A stretch of 64,000 nucleotides of DNA from Raoultibacter phocaeensis. Its GTDB lineage: Bacteria; Actinomycetota; Coriobacteriia; Coriobacteriales; Eggerthellaceae. Shown here in pieces: positions 53,659 to 60,520 of this stretch. The DNA lies in NCBI RefSeq assembly GCF_901411515.1, contig NZ_CABDUX010000002.1:248001-312000 (forward strand), written 5' to 3'. The position numbers and the translations under genes are program-made. The notes beneath the pieces are model-generated. The model saw only the letters and a list, made by a program, of their open reading frames with translations. It searched no databases and was not told where the DNA came from. Every line of letters starts with the position of its first letter. Position 1 is the first letter of the stretch.

Positions 53659-56205
53659 ATGCTGTTTGATTACCGAGAGTTCTTAGACACGATCGACCGC
53701 GAAGCCTACCACGAGGGCGAATGGCAGTGGGAGGAGGACGGCTACACCGTTACCCGCACCTACACCTACTCCGCTCCCGGATGCCACACCTCTTGCGGCG
53801 TGCTCATGTACACGAAGGACGGCAAGCTCGAGAAGGTGGAGGGCGATCCGCTCGACCCGTGCGCGAACGGCAGGCTGTGCATGCGCTGCTTGAACCTCGA
53901 GGAGGGCGTGAACTACGCCGAGCGGCCCAAGTACCCGCTTCGCCGCGCGGGGGCGCGCGGAGAGAACAAGTGGGAGCGCATCACGTGGGAGGAGGCGCTC
54001 GACGAGATCGCCGGATGGATCCATGAGAACATCGACGAAGCGGGCTACGGCCGCGAGTCCATCTTCGTGAACCACGGAACCGGGCGCAACATATCGTCGT
54101 GGGTGCCCTTCCTCGGCGGCGCGTGCCTGGGCACCCCCAACATCGGGGCCATCGGATCGTCGGGGTACTCGTGCTATTTGCCACGCACGTGCGGCACCGC
54201 GGCGAGCATCGGCGACTTTCCCATCGTCGACGCATCCGAGGGCCACGAGGACCGCTACGCCAACCCCGACTGGGTGCGCCCCGACGTCGTGGTCATCTGG
54301 GGCTGCGAGCCGCTGAAGTCGAATGCCGATGGGTATTTGGGACACTGGCTCATTGCTTGCATGCAGATGGGAACCGAGTTCATTTCAATCGACCCGCAAC
54401 TAACCTGGTGGGGTGCTCATGCAACGTATTGGCTGCCGTTGCGTCCCGCGACCGATCTGGCCATTGCGCTTGCGTGGCTCAACGTCATCACGACCGAGAA
54501 CCTCCACGACGAGGACTTCGTCGACAAATGGTGCGCTTACTACGACGATCTGAAAAATTACGTTGCCGAGTTCACACCCGAATGGGCAGCAGAGGTGTCT
54601 GGAGTTGATGCCGACCTTATCCGCGAGTCGGCGCGCTTCTATGGAGGCGCCGAGCGCGGCGCCATCCAGTGGGGACTGGCGTTTGACACGCAGAACGACT
54701 CGATCCAGCTGTGCCAGACGGTCTCGAACCTCATGAGCGTCTGCGGCAACATCGACAAGCCGGGCACGAACATCCTCGTGCGCAACGGCTTCGACATCAA
54801 CCCCGGCTACGCGACCGCGCAGCTGTACTGCCCGCCCGAGACGTTCGCGAAGAAGCTCACCGTCGACGTGATCCACCCCGGCTACGTCCATTTCATCGGC
54901 ATGGCCGACTGCGATGCGGTGAACCAAGCTTTCGAAACCGGTAAACCCTATCCCATCAAGATGTTCTGGTCGCAAGGGGCCAACTGCATAACCTGCACGG
55001 CAAACGGCGCTCCTCGTGTATACAAGATGCTCGAAAACGTCGAGTTCTGCGTGGTGGCCGATCCGTATCTCACGCCGACCGCCGTCGCGTTCGCCGACAT
55101 CTTCCTGCCTTTGAAGACCACCGCCGAGCGCGACTCGATGCGCGTGTGGTGGACGCCTTTGCGCGCGATGAAATCGGTCAGCGAATGGTACGAGGCGAAA
55201 TCCGACGAGGAGCTCATCGTGGCGCTCGGAAACAAGCTCAACCCCGAGCTGTTCCAGAAGCGGTGGCCGACGCTCGAGGCGCTGCTTCAAGACTACCTCG
55301 ATACCGGGTTTAACATCTACGACCCCGAGACGGGCAAGAGCTACAAGAGCGCGGGCCGCTCGAAGGCGGGCATGGTGGAGATCGACGACGCCCACACCGA
55401 GTACTGGAAGAAGCATCGCGAGGACGGCACCTGCTCATTCGACGCGCTCGTGGAAAAGGGCGGCTACGAGTACGACGACTTCTGCGACACGTACTACAAG
55501 TACGAGAAGGGCCTGCTTCGCCCTGACGGACAGGTCGGGTTCGCGACACCTTCGGGCCGCATCGAGCTCGTGCCGTACGCCACGTTCGGTGCGTGGGGCA
55601 TCGATCCGTGGCCGAAGCACCACGAATCGATTCACTCGGTCAAGTGGCTCAACGATGCCGATTTCAAGAGAGAGTACCCCTTCATCTGCGTAAACGGGTC
55701 GCGCTCCTACGAGTTCTTCCACTCCGAGAACCGCCAACAGAAAACGATGCGCGAGTTCCATCCGTGGCCCATCGTGAGAATCAGCTCGCAGACGGCTGAG
55801 GAGTACGGCATCGGCGAAGGCGAGTGGATATGGCTCGAGAACACCGAAGGGCGCTGCCGCCAGAAAGCGCACATCGACCCGACCCTCAATCCGAATTACG
55901 TGTACGCCGAGCACGGCTGGTGGTTCCCCGAACAGGAGCCGGCGTTTCCGCACCTGTACGGTTCGTTCGACGTTAACATCAACAACCTGACCGCCTGTTA
56001 TGAGACGGGGCCGGGTGGTATCGGAAGCCCCTTCAAGAGCATTGTCTGCAAAATATACAAGTGCGACGAGGCTGACGACAAGCCGATGCCGGGCGAAGTG
56101 GTCACGCAACGGGGAGGATTCCGCAGCGATTACGTGGCGGGTGAACCCTACGCCTACGGCAAGGAAGACAGCTGGCAAGAGCGAATGAAACGGGGGGAGG
56201 AGTAA
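53659..56205 (+). CDS. Molybdopterin oxidoreductase M6 (catechol dehydroxylase-like catalytic subunit)
   Basis: 848 residues from the ATG after GAGAAAGGGATGCG. Cysteines C42, C46, C74 and C77; SSGYSCYLPR is the candidate Mo-ligand motif, where M5 has FSGYSCYLPR. Mosaic twin of M5 at a constant offset of 3009 bases, so the shared tracts hold no net insertion or deletion. Diverged blocks cover residues 1-45, about 170-180, 220-335 and 620-848. Probably a different substrate from M5. It ends 2 bases before FeS6. Confidence 0.86.
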   Translation: MLFDYREFLDTIDREAYHEGEWQWEEDGYTVTRTYTYSAPGCHTSCGVLMYTKDGKLEKVEGDPLDPCANGRLCMRCLNLEEGVNYAERPKYPLRRAGARGENKWERITWEEALDEIAGWIHENIDEAGYGRESIFVNHGTGRNISSWVPFLGGACLGTPNIGAIGSSGYSCYLPRTCGTAASIGDFPIVDASEGHEDRYANPDWVRPDVVVIWGCEPLKSNADGYLGHWLIACMQMGTEFISIDPQLTWWGAHATYWLPLRPATDLAIALAWLNVITTENLHDEDFVDKWCAYYDDLKNYVAEFTPEWAAEVSGVDADLIRESARFYGGAERGAIQWGLAFDTQNDSIQLCQTVSNLMSVCGNIDKPGTNILVRNGFDINPGYATAQLYCPPETFAKKLTVDVIHPGYVHFIGMADCDAVNQAFETGKPYPIKMFWSQGANCITCTANGAPRVYKMLENVEFCVVADPYLTPTAVAFADIFLPLKTTAERDSMRVWWTPLRAMKSVSEWYEAKSDEELIVALGNKLNPELFQKRWPTLEALLQDYLDTGFNIYDPETGKSYKSAGRSKAGMVEIDDAHTEYWKKHREDGTCSFDALVEKGGYEYDDFCDTYYKYEKGLLRPDGQVGFATPSGRIELVPYATFGAWGIDPWPKHHESIHSVKWLNDADFKREYPFICVNGSRSYEFFHSENRQQKTMREFHPWPIVRISSQTAEEYGIGEGEWIWLENTEGRCRQKAHIDPTLNPNYVYAEHGWWFPEQEPAFPHLYGSFDVNINNLTACYETGPGGIGSPFKSIVCKIYKCDEADDKPMPGEVVTQRGGFRSDYVAGEPYAYGKEDSWQERMKRGEE
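53794..54155 (+). repeat. M5/M6 shared tract 1, copy in M6
   Basis: Partner of 50785-51146. One mismatch in 362 bp. Confidence 0.9.
55022..55511 (+). repeat. M5/M6 shared tract 2, copy in M6
   Basis: Partner of 52013-52502. The differences are confined to one small cluster near its 5' end (YM changed to YL). Confidence 0.88.
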
Positions 56206-56207
56206 CC

Positions 56208-56546
56208 ATGAAGGGCATTCTCATCAACTACGAGTACTGCACGGGCTGCCACTCCTGCGAGGTGGCCTGCAAGAAGCACCTGGGCCTGCCCGCGGGCGAG
56301 TTCGGCATCAAGCTCTCCGAGACCGGGCCCTTCGAGTACGAGGGGAAATCCGGCAAGGAGCGCTGGGAGTGGACGTGGCTTCCCGTGATCACGAAGGCCT
56401 GCGACCTGTGCGCCGACCGCACCGAGAAGGGCAAGATCCCCGCCTGCGTGCAGCACTGCCAGGCGTGGTGCATGTACTACGGCGAGGTCTCCGAGCTCGC
56501 CGCCAAGATGGACGGGGAGTCGCGCTGCGCGCTGTTCACGCGCTAA
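56208..56546 (+). CDS. 4Fe-4S electron-transfer subunit FeS6 of M6
   Basis: 112 residues, identical in protein to FeS5, with an ATG start behind GGGGGGAGGAG. Both 4Fe-4S cysteine sets are intact. It is the last gene before the terminator at 56574. Confidence 0.9.
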   Translation: MKGILINYEYCTGCHSCEVACKKHLGLPAGEFGIKLSETGPFEYEGKSGKERWEWTWLPVITKACDLCADRTEKGKIPACVQHCQAWCMYYGEVSELAAKMDGESRCALFTR

Positions 56547-56550
56547 GGCG
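56209..56550 (+). repeat. 342-bp perfect repeat, copy 2 (other copy 53189-53530)
   Basis: Partner of 53189-53530 with no difference found by reading. Confidence 0.94.
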
Positions 56551-56573
56551 TAAACCGGTTGCAATCATGCGAG

Positions 56574-56608
56574 AAGAGCGCTGCGCACAAGTCCGCAGCG
56601 CTCTTTTT
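56574..56608 (+). terminator. Rho-independent terminator after FeS6
   Basis: AAGAGCGCTGCG pairs with CGCAGCGCTCTT (12 bp, 8-base loop), followed by a T run. The rest of the 344-base gap to the next MFS gene holds no gene; its only notable element is the palindrome at 56759. Confidence 0.9.
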
Positions 56609-56758
56609 CTTACATACGGTAAACCTGAAAAACTCCTGATCAGAGCACAGCATAATACTTCATTGCTTAGCATCCTGACCTTATTTTGACCTCTTTTCGA
56701 CCAGATAGGAATCCTCGCCCCATGAAAAACCGTCTGAAACAGAACAGAATCGTCGCAA

Positions 56759-56775
56759 TTCGATCCCGGATCGAA
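56759..56775. promoter_or_regulatory. Palindrome TTCGATCC-C-GGATCGAA, candidate operator
   Basis: A perfect 17-bp inverted repeat with a central base, 115 bases ahead of the MFS gene at 56891. It suits a dimeric repressor or activator of the carrier pair. Confidence 0.5.
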
Positions 56776-56890
56776 GGCAAACGATCCTCAAGCGATGCTT
56801 CGGTGCGAGGACAGGGGGTGAGTGGCTGCGCCGAGTGGCCTATCCGGGTCGAGACGCAATCCTGGAGGAATCCTGGGGAAAGGTGAAACA

Positions 56891-58207
56891 ATGACTGAAG
56901 AAAAGAAGGGGATACATCGGGCTTGGCTCGTCTTCATCGGCGTATGCATGATGATGGCAGGCGGCATGGGCTTGGTTCTCAACGTGATGGGCAACTACTT
57001 CGCCCCGATGGCGATGGCGTTCGGTCTGATCAATCCCGAAACGGGCGGTCCGGACGTTACGCAGGTAACGTTGCTCATGACCGTGTATTCGTACGTCATG
57101 CTTGTGTGGCTTCCGTTCTGCGGTCGCCTGTTCGACAAGGTTGACGCACGCATTCTGTTCGGCGTAAGCGGCATCCTCATCGTCGCCGGCCTTCTCTTGA
57201 TGACGGTATGGACCGAAGTCTGGCAGATCTACATTTCCGGAGCGTTGTTCGGTTTGGCTGGCCCGGTAATCTTTCTGGTGGGTCCGTCGGTGCTCATCAA
57301 CAACTGGTTTGCCCCGAAGCAGGCCGGTAAGTTCCTCGGTATCGCTTCCGCCTTCACCGGCGTTGGCACGTTCGTATGGTCGCCCGTGTTCGCAGGCATC
57401 ATCCAGTCGAGCGGATACAAGACGGGCTTCATGGTGGAAGCCGTTGCCGCTGCGGTTCTCATCCTCATCCCGGCGTTTTTCTTCTTCCGCACGCGCCCCG
57501 AAGATGTGGGACTTAAGCAGTACGGCATCGAGAAAGAAGAGACCGTCGGGGGAGAAGAAGCGAAGAAGAGCGGTGTCAGCGGCAAGTTCGCACTCGGTAC
57601 CATCGCGTTTTGGGCCATCCTCATCGGCGCCGGCCTCATTTCGCTCGGCGGCGGCTATAAATCGATGATGCCCACCGCTGTGCAGTCGGTCGGTGGCCCC
57701 GATCTCGCCATTCTCGGCGCGACGATGATCTCGGCTGCTGCGGTCGGCAACATTTTGGGCAAGATCACGCTCGGTACGTTGGCCGACAAGATCGGCATCC
57801 GCAACGCCATGGTCGGATTTGCCGGCGTGAGCATCATCGGCTTTCTGCTCATGGTTCTGTTCATGGGCGACAATCAGATTCCGATGCTCGTTGCGGGCTT
57901 CTGCATCGGCACGGGCGACGCCATGATGTCGGTCGGTCTGCCGCTCGTGACGCGTGCCTGCTACGGCGATCGCCGCTACGGCGAGATCTACTCCTACATG
58001 AACATGCCGATCGCCATTTTGGGCGGTCTGGGTGCAACGTTCGTGGCGCTCGTGGCAAACATGACCGGTGGTTTCCAAACCGCCTACGGGTGCGGTATCG
58101 TATTCATGGTCATCGTTGGCGCCTGCATGTTCATCGCCGTTACGACGGCTAAGAAGTTCCGCGACAAGTGGACCGTGGAAGGCGAACCGGAGAAGAGCCG
58201 TTCGTAA
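56891..58207 (+). CDS. MFS transporter (OFA-like)
   Basis: 438 residues, ATG behind GGAAAGGTG, with EEKKGIHRAWLVF leading into helix 1. Twelve membrane helices and a cytoplasmic loop near 220-240. It is the third OFA-like carrier of the window and first of the pair after M6-FeS6. Probable uptake or exchange of an aromatic acid. Substrate unknown. Confidence 0.86.
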   Translation: MTEEKKGIHRAWLVFIGVCMMMAGGMGLVLNVMGNYFAPMAMAFGLINPETGGPDVTQVTLLMTVYSYVMLVWLPFCGRLFDKVDARILFGVSGILIVAGLLLMTVWTEVWQIYISGALFGLAGPVIFLVGPSVLINNWFAPKQAGKFLGIASAFTGVGTFVWSPVFAGIIQSSGYKTGFMVEAVAAAVLILIPAFFFFRTRPEDVGLKQYGIEKEETVGGEEAKKSGVSGKFALGTIAFWAILIGAGLISLGGGYKSMMPTAVQSVGGPDLAILGATMISAAAVGNILGKITLGTLADKIGIRNAMVGFAGVSIIGFLLMVLFMGDNQIPMLVAGFCIGTGDAMMSVGLPLVTRACYGDRRYGEIYSYMNMPIAILGGLGATFVALVANMTGGFQTAYGCGIVFMVIVGACMFIAVTTAKKFRDKWTVEGEPEKSRS

Positions 58208-58226
58208 GCACCTGGTATTCGCATTG

Positions 58227-58260
58227 CATTCGGTGCGGTGGTTTCGCGCCGCACCGAATG
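58227..58260 (+). terminator. Stem-loop between two MFS genes
   Basis: CATTCGGTGCGG pairs perfectly with CCGCACCGAATG (12 bp, 10-base loop), 19 bases after the MFS stop. No T run, so efficiency is doubtful. Confidence 0.5.
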
Positions 58261-58426
58261 AGCTCGATTGCGCCCGTATCGCGGAGGCGAAGCGGTGCGG
58301 GCGCACTGCGACACCATCGCCGCCCGAGCGCAGAAGCGCGTTTTGCGCGGGCAAGGCGTACTCGTAAAAACCCGGCGATCTATGTAGGATGCGCTGTGCG
58401 CATCGCCCGATAGACAGGTGATTTCC

Positions 58427-59731
58427 ATGGAAAAAAAGGCTCCGCGGATGCATTTCGCGTGGGTGATTATGATCGGCTGCTGCTTCATGCAGGCAGGCGG
58501 TCTCGGCGCTGTACTCGACGCTGCAGGCGTGTTCTTCGTTCCCGTCTGCGAGGATCTCGGTTTGCTGAGATCTGAGATATCGCTGTACCTCACGTTCTAC
58601 TTCATTGCCACCGTATTCGCCATGCCCATCGTGGGCAAGTGGATCACGAAATACAACATCAACATCCTTCTGAGCGTTTCGTTCGCGCTGGTTGTTCTCG
58701 CCGTAGCGCTCATGGGCACGTATACCGCCGCTTGGCAGTGGTGGATCTCCGGTATCGTGTTCGGTTTGGCGGGCAGCTTCATATTCGTGGTGCCTGCCCC
58801 GATTCTGATCGGCAACTGGTTCAAGAAGCGGCGCGGCATTGCGCTCGGCATCGCGATGTCGTTTTCCGGCATCGGCGGGGCTGCGCTCTCGCCGCTGTTC
58901 ACGATCTTCATCCAAGAATTCGGATGGCGTAATGCGTACTTCATAGCCGCCGTCATCATGGCGGCGCTCGTGCTTCCCTGGACGATGTTCGTGTTCAAAC
59001 TTCGCCCCGAGGATGTGGGCATGCGGCCTTACGGCTGGACCGAAGAAGACGAGCGCGCCGAGAAGATCCGCGAACAAGAGCACCGTGCTTTACCGGGCGT
59101 TCCGCTGAGCAAGGCACTCAAAACCGTACCATTCGTGTGCATGTTCTTGTTCGCCGGCCTCATAGCCTACTTTGCGGGATTCAATTCGCATCTGCCGGGC
59201 TTCGCCCAAACGGTGGGGCACAGCGCACTTGTGGGATCGTCGCTTCTGACGGCGGTTATGATCGGAAACGTTGTCGAGAAGCTGTTCGTGGGTTGGCTCA
59301 ACGACAAAGTCGGTGTTCAGATCACGGTGAACATCCAGCTTGCGATGGTGGCGCTCGGGTTCATCGGGTTCATATTCTCGGGGGGAAACCTCGTGATGCT
59401 TTACATCTCGGCTTTCCTGTTCGGAGCGCAGAACTCGCTCGTATCGGTGTCGACGCCGCTTCTGATCCGTCAGATTTTCGGCGAACGTGATTTCCCGGCC
59501 ATCTTCACCTACGCGCGCATCGGCACCGGCGTGATCGGCTGCTTCGGTCCGGTGACCGTCGGCGCCATCTTCGACGCGACGGGAAGCTTCATGCCCGCAT
59601 TCGTGCTCGGCATCGGCATCACGGCTTTAGGGTTCATCGTGACGAGGCTTGCGTACGTGTACCGCAAGAAGCTGCACTGGGTCGATGAGAGCGGCACCGT
59701 ACTGCCCGAAGCACCCAGCTCGAAGTTTTAA
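58427..59731 (+). CDS. MFS transporter (OFA-like)
   Basis: 434 residues from the ATG at 58427 (site AGGTGA). A GTG nine bases upstream is less well placed. Twelve membrane helices, with RGIALGIAMSFSGIGGAALSPL in the helix 4-5 region, as in 22574. Closest visible relative in the window is the carrier at 22574, so the M1 and M6 modules seem to share an M-FeS-MFS-MFS plan. Confidence 0.86.
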   Translation: MEKKAPRMHFAWVIMIGCCFMQAGGLGAVLDAAGVFFVPVCEDLGLLRSEISLYLTFYFIATVFAMPIVGKWITKYNINILLSVSFALVVLAVALMGTYTAAWQWWISGIVFGLAGSFIFVVPAPILIGNWFKKRRGIALGIAMSFSGIGGAALSPLFTIFIQEFGWRNAYFIAAVIMAALVLPWTMFVFKLRPEDVGMRPYGWTEEDERAEKIREQEHRALPGVPLSKALKTVPFVCMFLFAGLIAYFAGFNSHLPGFAQTVGHSALVGSSLLTAVMIGNVVEKLFVGWLNDKVGVQITVNIQLAMVALGFIGFIFSGGNLVMLYISAFLFGAQNSLVSVSTPLLIRQIFGERDFPAIFTYARIGTGVIGCFGPVTVGAIFDATGSFMPAFVLGIGITALGFIVTRLAYVYRKKLHWVDESGTVLPEAPSSKF

Positions 59732-59939
59732 ACGAAAAGCCTTCGGGGTTTCGCCCGACATCGACTTCGCACCTGCACCTCGGATGGCGCACGCGCCCCG
59801 CGACGAACTGCCGTGGGGCGCGTTGCCGTCTTCGCTTGCTCTGTCTGCAACGTTGGCTACTCTGGCTACTCTGACTCCGTCCGTAGCGTCGAGAGAGACG
59901 GGTTTCTGAAAGGTGCTATATTCCCTGTCCGTCAAGGCC

Positions 59940-60043
59940 CGCTAAACGACATTTTTTCAACCGCTAAATTATGCAATTAATGCATAGTACCTGATCATCG
60001 ATATGTAGGCTACTAAGCAGTTTCACAAAAATGTCGTTTAGCG
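59940..60043. repeat. 17-bp perfect inverted repeat flanking 70 bp
   Basis: CGCTAAACGACATTTTT (59940-59956) and its exact reverse complement (60027-60043) bracket an AT-rich 70-bp core that contains GCAATTAATGC and TACCTGATC. It lies in the 789-base gap 59732-60520, which has no gene. That gap also has a 9-bp GC hairpin at 59791-59823. It could be a small non-autonomous element, a pair of operator sites, or a folded RNA leader. Confidence 0.75.
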
Positions 60044-60048
60044 AGGGT

Positions 60049-60155
60049 TCGCGGACATCGCGGACATCGGGGGCATTCGCGGACATCGCGGGCATTCGCG
60101 GGCATTCTCAGGGTACTCGCCAGCATTCGCGGGCGATTGCGGGCGTATGCGTGCG
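60049..60155. repeat. Degenerate 9-10 bp tandem repeats (GCGGACATC / CGCGGGCATT)
   Basis: About ten imperfect units of GCGGACATC and CGCGGGCATT type follow the inverted repeat directly and end before the M7 promoter region. No protein is encoded convincingly. The function is unknown. Confidence 0.75.
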
Positions 60156-60520
60156 TTTTCAAAAGCAACGGAGAGGAGGGAAGCGGCGCGAGAGGCCCTT
60201 CCGCTACATGCGCGCCAACTGCTTGTCGGTGATGGGAAGCGCTCGTTAGAAATAGCAAAATACCTGTTCAACGCGTGGTAATGTAAAAAATAACCACTCA
60301 ATGCTTACGCGTTTTTCGCCTGCTGGAACAATAAGGTCGCGCGGTTCATGACAGCGGGGGAGGCGAACCGTATATTCATGTAAGCGCAGCGCAGGTGCGG
60401 GAAAGCAGCGGGTGCGGGGCGATCGGTCGCAGGGCGGAAGGTGCGGCAACTCGTCGCGTGTCCAGGGCTTGCTTCGCAGCAGTGCTCATGCGCACAAGCA
60501 GCGAGAGAGGAAGGAACGGT

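Noticed and set aside
56686-56886. 66-codon frame before the third MFS gene
   Set aside because: No ribosome site, composition unlike real genes here, and it covers the palindrome that looks regulatory.
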